Positions 8,496 through 18,220 of a stretch of DNA of 64,000 bases are shown in pieces. Numbering within the stretch: the stretch's first letter is position 1; each line of letters begins with the position of its first letter. Location: contig NZ_CP095096.1 in the NCBI RefSeq assembly GCF_025561445.1, forward strand, positions 475,822 to 539,821, in the 5' to 3' direction. The position numbers and the translations under genes are program-made. The notes under the pieces were generated by a model. The model saw only the letters and a list, made by a program, of their open reading frames with translations. It was not told the origin of the DNA and ran no database searches. This DNA comes from Staphylococcus sp. IVB6181 (lineage in GTDB: Bacteria; Bacillota; Bacilli; Staphylococcales; Staphylococcaceae).

Positions 8496-8977
8496 CATAC
8501 AACTCAATAGGAAAGGTTCAACAAGGAAATTGCATATGCAGTTTCCTTGTTTTTTTAAGCTATATTATGTGCAATTTTAAAATAATGTAAATTATCTGTA
8601 TTTCTGCGTTAGCAGGGTATAGCCACATTAGGAGGGATTGTTTATAAAGTAATGCTCAATTTTATTCTTGCGCCCTCATTAGGATTGTGGGTTTATGGTG
8701 TTAATTCAGCCACATAAGTGAAATCGAATAAGGATAATGCATAGATTCTCTAAAAAATGAATAAAATATTTTATTTGAGAATTATGACTCTGTAAATCAA
8801 GGGATTATTCGTTTTTTATGCATGTAAAACCCATGAAAATGTATTAAATATACAAAAACATGCAATGAATAAAAGAATAAGTGTGAAATATAAAACACTT
8901 ATAATGTGATTTAATTCACATGAGCAATAGTTGAAAGGGCTTACACTATAGATAAATAAAACAAGGAGGTTTCACAA
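8496..8977 (+). promoter_or_regulatory. arcA control region with ArcR-type and ArgR-type sites
   Basis: TGTGATTTAATTCACA (8905-8920) is a perfect Crp/Fnr-family operator of the form used by ArcR. A second imperfect dyad, AAGTGTGA..ACACTT, ends at 8900. The TACACT at 8942-8947 could be the -10 of a class II activated promoter with the operator centred near -41. Two stretches, ATGAATAAAATATTTTAT (8757-8774) and CAATGAATAAAAGAATAAG (8863-8881), resemble Bacillus ARG boxes. Apart from the vraC terminator no gene is seen in these 480 bases. Confidence 0.7.
8521..8557 (+). terminator. Rho-independent terminator of vraABC
   Basis: ACAAGGAAA and TTTCCTTGT flank a 12-nt loop and are followed by TTTTTTT. 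Confidence 0.93.
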
Positions 8978-10213
8978 ATGAATGAACATCCAATTAAAGT
9001 AAACAGTGAGATCGGTAAATTGAAAACGGTATTGCTTAAACGCCCTGGGAAAGAATTAGAAAATTTAGTACCTGAGTATCTAGAAGGATTGTTATTTGAT
9101 GATATCCCGTACTTGAAAGTAGCGCAAGAAGAGCATGATAAATTTGCACAAGTGCTACGCGATGAAGGTGTAGAAGTTGTATACCTTGAAGACTTAGCAG
9201 CAGAAGCAATTGAAGATCCTGAAGTGCGCAAACAATTCATTGAAGACGTTTTAGCTGAATCTGAAGACACATTATTAGGACATGAAGATGCAGTTAGAAA
9301 ATTATTCGATGGTTTAAATAACCAAGACTTAGTTGAAAAAGTAATGGCAGGTGTACGTAAAGAAGAAGTTGAAACTGGTAAATCACACTTAGTGGAATAC
9401 CTAGATGACTCTTATCCATTCTATATGAACCCAATGCCTAACCTTTACTTTACACGTGACCCGCAAGCATCAATCGGAAATGGTATGACAATCAACCGTA
9501 TGTTCTGGCCGGCACGTCGCAGAGAATCTATCTTCTTCACTTATATCTTAAAACATCACCCAAGATTCAAAGATGCAGATGTACCTGTATGGTTAGACAG
9601 AAACTCTGATTACAACATTGAAGGCGGAGACGAATTAGTGCTTTCTGAAGAAGTTGTAGCAGTAGGTATCTCTGAAAGAACATCAGCACAAGCAATTGAA
9701 AAATTAGCACGCCAAATCTTTGCGAACCCTGAATCTAAAATTAAAAAAGTTGTAGCAATTGAAATTGCGAATACACGTGCATTCATGCACTTAGACACAG
9801 TATTTACAATGATTGACTACGATAAATTCACAATTCACTCAGCAATCGAGAAAAAAGGCGACGATATGAATATCTTCACTCTTGAGCCAACAGAAGATGG
9901 AAAAGATATTACTATCACACGTACTACAGACTTGAAAGAAACATTAAAAGACGCATTGCACTTAGATCATATCGAATTCATTCCTACTGGTAACGGCGAC
10001 ACAATCGTTGGTCCTCGTGAACAATGGAATGATGGTTCTAACACATTGACTATCCGTCCAGGTGTTGTTGTCACTTATGACCGTAACTATGTATCAAACC
10101 AATTATTACGCGACAAAGGTATTAAAGTTATTGAAATCACTGGTAGTGAATTGGTTCGCGGACGCGGGGGCCCACGTTGCATGAGTCAACCGCTATACCG
10201 TGAAGATATCTAA
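8978..10213 (+). CDS. arcA: Arginine deiminase
   Basis: 411 aa, the usual length. It hydrolyses arginine to citrulline and ammonia, the first step of the ADI pathway. Visible motifs include [10 protein letters not shown], the EGGDELVL stretch, and the C-terminal [11 protein letters not shown] with the nucleophilic cysteine. The ATG follows AAGGAGG. The gene sits behind an ArcR operator and upstream of arcD, but without the catabolic ornithine carbamoyltransferase that normally follows. Confidence 0.97.
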   Translation: MNEHPIKVNSEIGKLKTVLLKRPGKELENLVPEYLEGLLFDDIPYLKVAQEEHDKFAQVLRDEGVEVVYLEDLAAEAIEDPEVRKQFIEDVLAESEDTLLGHEDAVRKLFDGLNNQDLVEKVMAGVRKEEVETGKSHLVEYLDDSYPFYMNPMPNLYFTRDPQASIGNGMTINRMFWPARRRESIFFTYILKHHPRFKDADVPVWLDRNSDYNIEGGDELVLSEEVVAVGISERTSAQAIEKLARQIFANPESKIKKVVAIEIANTRAFMHLDTVFTMIDYDKFTIHSAIEKKGDDMNIFTLEPTEDGKDITITRTTDLKETLKDALHLDHIEFIPTGNGDTIVGPREQWNDGSNTLTIRPGVVVTYDRNYVSNQLLRDKGIKVIEITGSELVRGRGGPRCMSQPLYREDI

Positions 10214-10486
10214 ATCTGAATACAGCAACGCTTTAAGTGGTAAGGATTGCATCAATAGAAGTGGTTCGACGTCATCACTTAAAGCTTTGCCTTTAGATTG
10301 AAATACTGCTTTGAAATAAAAATGATACCTATTCACGGCAACGTGTTTAAAACATGGCCTATGATTTTGAAAATGAGCAAGAGGCACATGCCCTTAACAT
10401 CAATTAAAGCAGTATAGCGTCAAAAAATTAAATAAATTGACAAGACATGCTTTGAGGCAATCTCGAGCATTAAAGGAGTTTTGAAA
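10214..10486 (+). other. Gap between arcA and arcD, possible arcB remnant
   Basis: No intact gene. Staphylococcal arc operons usually carry arcB here. Near 10400, CAATTAAAGCAGTATAGCG resembles the 3' end of arcB (encoding TIKAVMA), judged from memory and not from an alignment. The last bases carry the arcD Shine-Dalgarno (AAGGAG, 10473-10478). Confidence 0.4.
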
Positions 10487-11911
10487 ATGAGCGGAGAACA
10501 AAATAAACTCAATAAAACGGCTTTAATCGGTTTGGTCATTGGTTCAATGATCGGCGGCGGTGCCTTCAATATTATTTCAGACATGGGCAGCAATGCCGGC
10601 GGATTGGCGATTATTATCGGTTGGATTATTACCGCAGTCGGTATGATATCACTCGCATTCGTCTTCCAGAATTTAACAAATAAACGACCGGATTTAGACG
10701 GCGGTATTTACAGTTACGCACGTGCAGGTTTCGGTGACTTCGTCGGTTTCTCTAGTGCATGGGGATACTGGTTCGCAGCATTCTTAGGAAACGTCGCTTA
10801 TGCTACGTTGCTGATGTCAGCAGTCGGCAACTTCTTCCCGATATTCAAAGGCGGCAACACACTTCCTAGTATTATCGTAGCCTCCATCTTACTATGGGGT
10901 GTACACTTCCTGATCTTGCGCGGAGTCGAAACTGCCGCATTAATCAACAGTATCGTAACAGTGGCTAAATTGATTCCTATCTTCCTTGCGATTGTATGTA
11001 TGATTGTCGCATTCAACTTTGACACTTTTATGGCTGGATTTGCAGGAATGAAAGACAACATTGCATTACCGATTAACTTCTCTAACATCATGGAACAAGT
11101 TAAGAGTACAATGTTGATCACTGTTTGGGTATTTACAGGTATTGAAGGTGCGGTCGTATTCTCTGGCCGTGCGAAAACTAAAAAAGACGTAGGGACAGCA
11201 ACAGTACTTGGTCTATTGATTGTATTAGTCATCTACTTCTTATTAACAGTACTTGCACAAGGTGTTATCGAACAAAACCAAATCTCTGAATTAAGCAGCC
11301 CATCAATGGCAGCATTATTAGCACACATCGTCGGCCCTTGGGGTTCAGTTGTGACAAACATTGGTTTAATCATCTCAGTACTCGGTGCTTGGTTAGGTTG
11401 GACATTGCTTGCAGGTGAATTACCATTCATCGTTGCGAAAGATAAAATGTTCCCTAAATGGTTTGCGAAACAAAACGCAAACGGCGCACCTGTCAACTCA
11501 TTATTAATCACGAATATCTTAGTACAATTATTCTTAGTAAGTATGTTATTCACTGATAGTGCGTACCAATTCGCATTCTCACTCGCATCTAGTGCCATCT
11601 TGGTACCTTATGCATTCAGTGCATTCTATCAATTCAAATATACATTACAACAAGATCGCAACAGCACAGTACAAATGGCCGTAGGTATTATCGCATCTAT
11701 ATATGCTATCTGGCTCATTTACGCAGCGGGTGTGGACTACTTGCTGTTGACAATGCTGTTATATGTACCAGGACTTTTCGTTTACATGTTTGTTCAAAAG
11801 AACAACGGTATCAAACTTATCACAAGAGACTATGTGTTAATGGGATTCATTGTAATCTTTGCCATCTTAGGTTTAATAAGATTATTCAGCGGTGCGGTAA
11901 GTGTCTTCTAA
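10487..11911 (+). CDS. arcD: Arginine/ornithine antiporter
   Basis: 474 aa with about 12-13 membrane helices and the APC-family start IGSMIGGGAFNI. It exchanges external arginine for ornithine (or citrulline) in the ADI pathway. ATG 10487 is preferred because AAGGAG lies 8 nt upstream; the in-frame TTG at 10481 is too close. A terminator follows, so arcR probably has its own promoter as well. Confidence 0.92.
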   Translation: MSGEQNKLNKTALIGLVIGSMIGGGAFNIISDMGSNAGGLAIIIGWIITAVGMISLAFVFQNLTNKRPDLDGGIYSYARAGFGDFVGFSSAWGYWFAAFLGNVAYATLLMSAVGNFFPIFKGGNTLPSIIVASILLWGVHFLILRGVETAALINSIVTVAKLIPIFLAIVCMIVAFNFDTFMAGFAGMKDNIALPINFSNIMEQVKSTMLITVWVFTGIEGAVVFSGRAKTKKDVGTATVLGLLIVLVIYFLLTVLAQGVIEQNQISELSSPSMAALLAHIVGPWGSVVTNIGLIISVLGAWLGWTLLAGELPFIVAKDKMFPKWFAKQNANGAPVNSLLITNILVQLFLVSMLFTDSAYQFAFSLASSAILVPYAFSAFYQFKYTLQQDRNSTVQMAVGIIASIYAIWLIYAAGVDYLLLTMLLYVPGLFVYMFVQKNNGIKLITRDYVLMGFIVIFAILGLIRLFSGAVSVF

Positions 11912-11950
11912 AGCTCCCTTGCGCATGATCCTGATATAACATCAGAAATG

Positions 11951-11993
11951 GCAGCTTACAGGTTACTCCACCTCCTGTAGGCTGCTGTTTTTA
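11951..11993 (+). terminator. Terminator after arcD
   Basis: GCAGCTTACAGG pairs with CCTGTAGGCTGC, followed by GTTTTTA. Confidence 0.85.
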
Positions 11994-12120
11994 TACATAA
12001 GAATGTGTGGACTGCCTTGAATATGATACAATAATAACAATGCTTGCAAGGCTTTTTGAGCCTTTGCGCAAAACGAACGCACATTCATTATTAAACGATA
12101 AAGAGATGAGGTGAACGTGT

Positions 12121-12792
12121 ATGAGCAATAGTACTGAAGCTTACCAAACATCGATACAAGCATTATCTAAAATACTAGAAGTACCCTCAGGACTGATTGT
12201 TCCTCATCTTTCTGAGATTTATGTGAGAAATTATGAAAAGGGACAAGTGATTTACTATCAAGGATCAGAAGCAGACAGCATTTATTTACTCTTAGAGGGT
12301 TATGTTTCTAGAGAGCTGCTCAATGAAAACGGAGATGACTACCTATTATTAAATAAGCCGGTCACTATGTTTCCATTGAATCATTTATTCCATTCAGACC
12401 ATTACCATGAATCTTGTACCGCTTTAACGAGCAGTTTAATCGTCAGAGTTCCAAAGAACGTCATCGAATACCTATGCAAGAATAATGAAGATACGTTTAT
12501 TAAAATCTATGACTTAATGCGTATGGAAGCACAGCAAAGTATCGAGCGCAATATGGCACTGCTTGGACGCAATGCTGAACAAAAGGTCGTTAATACATTG
12601 CGTGTCATGTGCGAAACAGTAGGTACCGATCATGGCGCTTATTATGAAATGGACAAAATTATGACCGTCACATTGCTGAGTGAATTAGCAGGCGTATCGC
12701 GAGAAAAAGCGAGTCATATCATCAGAGATTTAAGCAAGAGAAATCTAGTACTGAAGAATCATCAAACGTGGACAGTAAGCAAATCATTATAA
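12121..12792 (+). CDS. arcR: ArcR, Crp/Fnr-family regulator of the arginine deiminase pathway
   Basis: 223 aa. The N-terminal cyclic-nucleotide-binding-like domain (residues about 30-120, YEKGQVIYYQGSEADSIYLLLEGYV) is followed by a dimer helix and a Crp-type HTH (TVTLLSELAGVSREKASHIIRDL). ArcR of staphylococci activates arcABDC anaerobically by binding TGTGA-N6-TCACA; exactly that site lies upstream of arcA. The start ATG follows GAGATGAGGTG. It is separated from arcD by a terminator. Confidence 0.92.
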   Translation: MSNSTEAYQTSIQALSKILEVPSGLIVPHLSEIYVRNYEKGQVIYYQGSEADSIYLLLEGYVSRELLNENGDDYLLLNKPVTMFPLNHLFHSDHYHESCTALTSSLIVRVPKNVIEYLCKNNEDTFIKIYDLMRMEAQQSIERNMALLGRNAEQKVVNTLRVMCETVGTDHGAYYEMDKIMTVTLLSELAGVSREKASHIIRDLSKRNLVLKNHQTWTVSKSL

Positions 12793-12838
12793 ACAAGGCA
12801 TTAAAATGATGAAATAATAAAACAGTAAAACAATAAAA

Positions 12839-12876
12839 CGGAGGATCAGGTGCATAAGTGTGCATCTGATCCTCCG
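12839..12876. terminator. Bidirectional terminator between arcR and argR
   Basis: CGGAGGATCAGGTGCA and TGCATCTGATCCTCCG form a 16-bp stem with a short loop between convergent genes. Confidence 0.9.
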
Positions 12877-12882
12877 TTGCTT

Positions 12883-13335
12883 TTATGGTTTTAACAATAA
12901 ATAGCGGATATATTCTGCTTCTTCATGTGATTTCATCAACATCATAATGACGTCATTGCCGCTGACTGTGCCAAGCACATGCGGCAGCTGCATTTGGTCG
13001 ATGCAGTAATTAATCGTACGCGCAAAACCAGGTTCTGTCTTAATTAAAATATAGCTGTCTTTCACAATAATGGAATTGATACTGTCATCACGATATTTCT
13101 TGAAAGCTTCTCGAAACGTATTCGCAGCGCTCTTTTCAGGCAACACATAATAAGATGGTTCAGAGCCGTTAGGCACCTTAGTCACATTTAATTGCTGCAG
13201 GTCCTTTGCGACTGTTGTCATGCTGAAAATCAAGTTGTATTGTTCTTCCATGATTTTCGCAAGTTCACGCACTGTCGAAATACGATTGTTCTTCAACAAT
13301 AATTTAATTAATTCAAGACGTTTCTCTCTTTCCAT
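12883..13335 (-). CDS. argR: Arginine repressor ArgR/AhrC
   Basis: 150 aa, usual length. The N-terminal winged helix (RLELIKLLLKNNRISTVRELAKIM..) binds DNA. The C-terminal domain contains GTVSGNDVIMM, close to the arginine-binding GTIAGDDT motif of the family. ATG 13335 fits GAGGG 8 nt upstream better than the earlier in-frame TTG. It is an arc-linked copy, and ARG-box-like sites lie upstream of arcA, so control of arginine catabolism is likely. Confidence 0.93.
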   Translation of the reverse strand: MEREKRLELIKLLLKNNRISTVRELAKIMEEQYNLIFSMTTVAKDLQQLNVTKVPNGSEPSYYVLPEKSAANTFREAFKKYRDDSINSIIVKDSYILIKTEPGFARTINYCIDQMQLPHVLGTVSGNDVIMMLMKSHEEAEYIRYLLLKP

Positions 13336-13369
13336 AGCTTCATCCCTCAATTAATAATTATACAGTTTA

Positions 13370-13398
13370 ATTGTATTCTATAAGGTAAATGAACTCAA
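13370..13398 (-). promoter_or_regulatory. argR promoter
   Basis: Minus-strand TTGAGT (13398-13393), a 17-nt spacer and TACAAT (13375-13370). The insertion sequence target duplication begins one base further upstream, so the core promoter survived the insertion. Confidence 0.75.
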
Positions 13399-13406
13399 AT
13401 CATTTT

Positions 13407-14919
13407 GGTTCTTCATCTTTTATGGTGGGAAGGTAAAACTTCCCGCCTTTTTCGATACACAAAAAGCGCAATTGCCTCTATAATTTAAAGTGACCAAACC
13501 CAAATTAAAGGAGACAAGTGCGCCTATGTGTAATGATACATTAGAAATACTAAGAATAAAAGATAAAAATATCAAATTTGTTAGCCAAGATATTGATGTA
13601 ATAGTAAAAGGAAAGAAGTCTACGGTTGTTAATGCTGTACTTACGTATAAGCCTTCGGCTTGTCCTTGCTGCGGAATTAAAAATGAAGGACAAATTCATA
13701 AGCATGGTAAACGAGTTTCTCGTATTACCTTGCTTAAAACTCAAGGCTATAATACATATCTAAACTTAGCCAAACAGCGCTTTAAGTGTTTAGAGTGTAA
13801 TACAACTTTTACTGCTGAAACTGATGTCGTAGATAAGACACGATTTATTTCTAATTATGTGAATCAAAAAATAATTGAAGAAGCCACGAAAGTCAAAACA
13901 GAAATAGATACTGCAGAAGACAACTGTGTTTCTCCATCTACAGTACGTCGTATTCGAAATAAAGCAGTCAATACTTTACTTATCAAGCCTTTCGATAATC
14001 TACCTGAACATTTGGCAATGGATGAATTTAGAAGTGTAAAGAGTGTGACTGGCTTAATGAGTTTTATATTTATTAACAATGACACACATGAATTTCTAGA
14101 TGTCTTAGAAAACAGAACTTCGGGTTATTTAAAAGCTTATTTTGAACGCTTTGATCGAAAAAATAGACTTAAAGTTAAAACAATTACCATTGATATGTTT
14201 GAACCCTATTTATTCTTATTTAAAAAGCTCTTTTTTAATGCATCTATAATCTTTGATAGATTTCATATCGTTCAGCACATGAATAGAGAGTTAAACTTCT
14301 ATCGCAGAGAAGTAATGAATCGTTATAAAGACAAAGAAGGAAGGGAATACCCTGTTTTAAAGAACAAATGGAGACTTCTTTTAACAGACAAACGTAAACT
14401 CTTCATGATGGATGGTATTTGGGATGGTTCCTTTAGATGTTATAAAAAAGGTTATGATCTAGTGAATTTTATGCTTCAAACAGATGAAAAGTTAAAAAAT
14501 TCATACGAACTAGTACATGATTTACGCGAAAGTTTAAAATTATGTAATTGGAAAGATTTTATCAATCGTTTGAACGATGTTGATAAAAACTCAATCAGTA
14601 AAAACATATGGAAAGTAGTAACATTTTTTAGAAAGCACCAAGAAATACTTCGAAATACGATTTACAATCCCTTATTAAATAACGGTGCAATAGAGGGTAT
14701 TAACAATAAAATAAAGTTAATTAAGCGAATTTCATATGGATACAGAAGCTTTAATAACTTAAGAAACCGTATAATGCTGGTATTTAGTTTATTTAAAAAC
14801 AAAAAGAAAAAGACAACCAGACCCGTACATCGGATGGTTGTCTAAATGATAGAATTCGAAGAATTCCAATCAAAATTAAGTTCTTTAAATTATTCACCCA
14901 CCACAAATGGTGGAGAACC
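13407..14919 (+). mobile_element. ISL3-family insertion sequence, IS1181-like, complete
   Basis: 1513 bp. The ends are inverted repeats beginning GGTTCT (left GGTTCTTCATCTTTTATGGT; right, reversed, GGTTCTCCACCATTTGTGGT). ATCATTTT is repeated directly at 13399-13406 and 14920-14927, an 8-bp target duplication as expected for ISL3. One transposase gene lies inside. Intact ends and matching duplications suggest a recent, unrearranged insertion. The IS1181 likeness is from length and family only. Confidence 0.95.
13526..14845 (+). CDS. tnp: ISL3-family transposase
   Basis: 439 aa. The N-terminal zinc-finger motif CPCCG..CLEC (residues about 45-90) is followed by an HTH (CVSPSTVRRI) and the DDE core: AMDEFRS, TIDMFEPY and NNGAIEGINNKIKLIKRISYGYR, supplying D, D and E. 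ATG 13526 is chosen because AAAGGAG lies upstream; an in-frame GTG lies 12 codons earlier. Appears full length and intact. Confidence 0.95.
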   Translation: MCNDTLEILRIKDKNIKFVSQDIDVIVKGKKSTVVNAVLTYKPSACPCCGIKNEGQIHKHGKRVSRITLLKTQGYNTYLNLAKQRFKCLECNTTFTAETDVVDKTRFISNYVNQKIIEEATKVKTEIDTAEDNCVSPSTVRRIRNKAVNTLLIKPFDNLPEHLAMDEFRSVKSVTGLMSFIFINNDTHEFLDVLENRTSGYLKAYFERFDRKNRLKVKTITIDMFEPYLFLFKKLFFNASIIFDRFHIVQHMNRELNFYRREVMNRYKDKEGREYPVLKNKWRLLLTDKRKLFMMDGIWDGSFRCYKKGYDLVNFMLQTDEKLKNSYELVHDLRESLKLCNWKDFINRLNDVDKNSISKNIWKVVTFFRKHQEILRNTIYNPLLNNGAIEGINNKIKLIKRISYGYRSFNNLRNRIMLVFSLFKNKKKKTTRPVHRMVV

Positions 14920-15062
14920 ATCATTTTTACATATAACATCAATATTCTTACTAAGTATTTGACTGGATATGTATCTTCCTTATAGAAAATCACTTTGCTT
15001 GAACAAATGGTTATAAATTCGACTATGTATTATAGGATACCCCATACTAGATAACTTAAAGG

Positions 15063-15100
15063 AAAGAAGTGCACATCTTATCATCAATGTACACTTCTTT
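15063..15100 (-). terminator. Terminator of the thiazole operon
   Basis: AAAGAAGTGTACAT and ATGTGCACTTCTTT (minus strand) form a long stem, followed by CCTTT. Confidence 0.7.
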
Positions 15101-15106
15101 AAGGGA

Positions 15107-16138
15107 TTATTTCATTGTTTTTAATAAGTTTTGATATAGCATTTCTGCTGTGTTGTCATCTTCTAAATGATGTACATTCATACGTCCATCTTTGAATAAT
15201 GTTGCGTGATAGCCGTTGACCTCTAATTGTTTAACGTAAGGATTGGCTTTATTGATTTTCCCGGGAAATAATTCTGCATGGTCAAAGTGTTCTGGTTTGA
15301 AACGAAAGACATAAGTGTCACCGCAGCTGCCTTCGATGTTTTTAGGCTGATGTCGGCCTAGGTAATCATATTGCCCTTTACTGCATACTGGACAATCCGG
15401 GTTTTTCATACGGCTGACATCCATACTTTGCTGCTTCAAATCAAAAGGTGACACGGTAATCAGTTTGCCTGAGAAACCTTTGCCTGAAACAAAGCGCATC
15501 AGTTCTGCGATCTGATAGCTGACAACTTGCATAATCACAGGCGGAATAACGCCGTTGATTGCACAGCTTTCAGCGGTTTCAGGTGCTTCTTCCATTAAAC
15601 AGCGCAAGCAAGGACCTGTATAATCAATCGCATAAACAGAGCCTTTACCTCCGACTGCTGCGCCGTATATCCAAGGCAGGTTCAGTTTGTGACAGACTTC
15701 ATTGAATAAGAAGCGAATCGCAAAGTGGTCCATGCCATCCATTAAAATATCAGGTTGTGCTTCTGAAATCATACGTTCGATATTGGTCGTCGTAATTTCT
15801 TGGTAGATGGGATGAATCTTTACATTTGAATTAATCGCTTTTAATTTATTTTCGAGTGCGAAGACTTTAGGACGCATTTCCTTCACATCTGTTTCATCAA
15901 AGAGTGTTTGACGATGCAGGTTGGACATTTCAACAATATCCATATCGACGATAGTCAATGTGCCGACACCCATGCGCACGAGATATTCTGCGAGATGGCT
16001 TCCGAGTGCACCGGCACCCATTACTATGACATGTGTCTGTTCAAGTGCCTTTTGACCTTGTGCGCCAAAGGGCGCAAAGCGAGATTGGCGGCTATATCGT
16101 TCATCGATGTCAGGCATATTGTCTGACTGATGCATCAT
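15107..16138 (-). CDS. thiF: ThiF/MoeB-family sulfur-carrier adenylyltransferase
   Basis: 343 aa. The nucleotide-binding [13 protein letters not shown] (from about residue 42), the conserved aspartate in DGMDHFAIR and two CxxC pairs (CLRC, CPVC) that bind zinc mark an E1-like enzyme. It adenylates the C-terminal Gly-Gly of ThiS so that sulfur can be loaded. The C-terminal extension of about 70 residues after the zinc pair is usual for this group. ATG 16138 overlaps the thiG stop by 4 nt, so it is the last gene of the operon. Confidence 0.92.
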   Translation of the reverse strand: MMHQSDNMPDIDERYSRQSRFAPFGAQGQKALEQTHVIVMGAGALGSHLAEYLVRMGVGTLTIVDMDIVEMSNLHRQTLFDETDVKEMRPKVFALENKLKAINSNVKIHPIYQEITTTNIERMISEAQPDILMDGMDHFAIRFLFNEVCHKLNLPWIYGAAVGGKGSVYAIDYTGPCLRCLMEEAPETAESCAINGVIPPVIMQVVSYQIAELMRFVSGKGFSGKLITVSPFDLKQQSMDVSRMKNPDCPVCSKGQYDYLGRHQPKNIEGSCGDTYVFRFKPEHFDHAELFPGKINKANPYVKQLEVNGYHATLFKDGRMNVHHLEDDNTAEMLYQNLLKTMK

Positions 16139-16902
16139 AGGAATCCTAAACCTTCGCTAGGGCTTGAAGCTTGTGCTGTATATTTAACAGGAATACGGCC
16201 TGCTTCATAGCTTAAACGTCCAGCTTCTACACCAAGTTTCATTGCTTCTGCCATTTTCACAGGATCTTTGGCACGTGAAACTGCTGAGTTTAATAAGATA
16301 CCATCTGCACCGAGTTCCATCGCTTGTGCCGCATCTTTAGCTGAGCCGATACCAGCATCGACGATAATCGGTACATTCGCATTTTTGATGATATAGCTTA
16401 AGTTAAGCGGGTTGTTGATACCGCGGCCGGTACCGATAGGCGAAGCTAACGGCATTACAGCGTGTACACCTAATTCTTCTAAACGTTTTGCGAGTACAGG
16501 ATCTTCTGAGATATAAGGACATACAATATAGCCGCGTTCTAGTAAGATTTTACATGCTTCGTATGTCGCAATCGGGTCAGGCAATAATGTTTCGTCATCT
16601 CCGATAATCTCAACTTTAATCATGTCGCATACACCCGCATGTTTAGCAATTTCTGCGATACGTACTGCTTCTTCAACAGTTTTAGCACCAGCAGTATTCG
16701 GGAAAGTCACAAAATCTTTCAAGTTGACATTCGCAAGCGGGTTAGGCAGGTTTTTGTCATATAAGTTCATTCGACGTACCGCAAATGTCAGTACGTTTGT
16801 GCCTGAAGCTTCGATTGCTTTCGTTTGTACTTCTTCATTATCAAATTTTCCAGTTCCAAGTAATAATCTTGATTCCATTTCATAAGGTCCGATTTTTAAC
16901 AT
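16135..16902 (-). CDS. thiG: Thiazole synthase
   Basis: 255 aa, usual length. It condenses 1-deoxy-xylulose 5-phosphate, dehydroglycine and ThiS-thiocarboxylate to the thiazole phosphate. The Schiff-base lysine is in [10 protein letters not shown], and the phosphate-binding loops PIGTGRG and [11 protein letters not shown] are present. ATG 16902 lies 1 nt after the thiS stop; the thiS 3' end (GGAGG) supplies the ribosome site. Confidence 0.95.
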   Translation of the reverse strand: MLKIGPYEMESRLLLGTGKFDNEEVQTKAIEASGTNVLTFAVRRMNLYDKNLPNPLANVNLKDFVTFPNTAGAKTVEEAVRIAEIAKHAGVCDMIKVEIIGDDETLLPDPIATYEACKILLERGYIVCPYISEDPVLAKRLEELGVHAVMPLASPIGTGRGINNPLNLSYIIKNANVPIIVDAGIGSAKDAAQAMELGADGILLNSAVSRAKDPVKMAEAMKLGVEAGRLSYEAGRIPVKYTAQASSPSEGLGFL

Positions 16903-16903
16903 T

Positions 16904-17104
16904 TTATCCGCCTCCAACAAATTCTAATAATTCTAAACGATCATCTTCGCGCACTATTTGATGCGCAAAGTCATCACGTTGTATTAAGTTTTGGTTATGC
17001 TCCGCAATCACACGTTTCGGATCAAGTTCAAGCTGTTCTAAAATACTTTGAATGCTTAAAGCTTCGTCAAATGTGAAAGGGTCGCCATTAATGATGCACT
17101 TCAT
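16904..17104 (-). CDS. thiS: Sulfur carrier protein ThiS
   Basis: 66 aa beta-grasp protein ending in GGG, which supplies the Gly-Gly adenylated by ThiF and converted to a thiocarboxylate. It overlaps the end of thiO by 17 nt and is followed at once by thiG, so translation is probably coupled. Confidence 0.93.
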   Translation of the reverse strand: MKCIINGDPFTFDEALSIQSILEQLELDPKRVIAEHNQNLIQRDDFAHQIVREDDRLELLEFVGGG

Positions 17105-18218
17105 AATGTTCCCTCCTGTTTTTATGAAATGGTTCTAAAGCTTTTGGACAAGTATCTGTGATAATCCACTCTGCCATCAGTTCTCCGATAATCGGTGATA
17201 ATAAAATACCGTTGCGGTAATGGCCGGTGATAATCCATAAGTTGTCTTGGACTTCATCCATAATCGGCTGTTCTCCTTCTGTCCACGGTCTGACACCTGA
17301 CCAATGTTTGAGTGCTTTGCTGTGTTTAAGTTTTGGAACACGTTCTACAGCTTGATTCAACAGCCATGTTTTGCCTTGGTCAGATACACCGACAGAATAA
17401 TCGTCGAAGTAGCTTGTGGCACCGATTAGGAAACGGTGGGGCGGTTTCGGTACGATATAACAGCCGTTGGTCATAAACAAAGTTTGTTTTAAATCTAAAT
17501 TTTCATTTTCGACTAATAAGACTTCGCCTTTAACACCGCTGACAGTTGCTTGAATGTCAGGCTGTTCTGTAACATTGCCGGCCCATGCACCTGCTGTTTC
17601 GATAATTTTATAGGCGCGTGTAATGGTGCGGCGGCCATTACGTTCTGCTTCGATTTCATAACCGTCGCCGACACGGTGGATGGCAGTGACATTGGTGTTG
17701 GTGAAGCGGTCGATGTTCGGCTCATCCTTCAATGAGGCATGCAGTGCTTTCGTATAATGATTCGCATTAATTTGATGGTCATGCGGCACAAACATCATTG
17801 CTTCTGTACCTTTGACTAAACCATGCGTTAATTGATTTAAGTCTGCTTCTGTTAGTGTACGGACATCCGGATCATTGTCGTTCAAGAATGCATATTGTTG
17901 TTGAAGTGATGGGATATCTGCTTTAGAAGCGGCTAATTTGATTAAACCGTTTTGCTGGTACTGGATATCGATACCTGTTTCAGCCAATAAAGCTTTGCTT
18001 AAAGCATCGAATTTTGAACGTGATGCCAGTGCTAGACGAAACAGGGGACTGTCTTCGGTAAATTCATTTTGTGCCCCTAACATGCCTCCGGCTTTATAAG
18101 ACGCATGTTTGCCTTCAATATCTCTATCTATTAATGCAATACTCAGACCGCTGTCTTTTAAATGACGTGCAATGGACATACCCATTACACCAGCACCGAT
18201 AATTGCTGCATCATACAT
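17088..18218 (-). CDS. thiO: Glycine oxidase
   Basis: 376 aa FAD-dependent oxidase of the DAO family. GAGVMGMSIARHL (residues 8-20) is the Rossmann dinucleotide motif, and the C-terminal HYRNGILLSPIIGE stretch is typical of ThiO. It oxidises glycine to iminoacetate, the nitrogen/carbon donor to thiazole. Its presence instead of ThiH fits an oxygen-using Bacillota. Second gene of the riboswitch-controlled operon. Confidence 0.93.
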   Translation of the reverse strand: MYDAAIIGAGVMGMSIARHLKDSGLSIALIDRDIEGKHASYKAGGMLGAQNEFTEDSPLFRLALASRSKFDALSKALLAETGIDIQYQQNGLIKLAASKADIPSLQQQYAFLNDNDPDVRTLTEADLNQLTHGLVKGTEAMMFVPHDHQINANHYTKALHASLKDEPNIDRFTNTNVTAIHRVGDGYEIEAERNGRRTITRAYKIIETAGAWAGNVTEQPDIQATVSGVKGEVLLVENENLDLKQTLFMTNGCYIVPKPPHRFLIGATSYFDDYSVGVSDQGKTWLLNQAVERVPKLKHSKALKHWSGVRPWTEGEQPIMDEVQDNLWIITGHYRNGILLSPIIGELMAEWIITDTCPKALEPFHKNRREHYEVHH

Positions 18219-18220
18219 AG

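Noticed and set aside
14793-14993. Minus-strand frame across the right end of the IS
   Set aside because: Overlaps the transposase end and the inverted repeat; no start signal.
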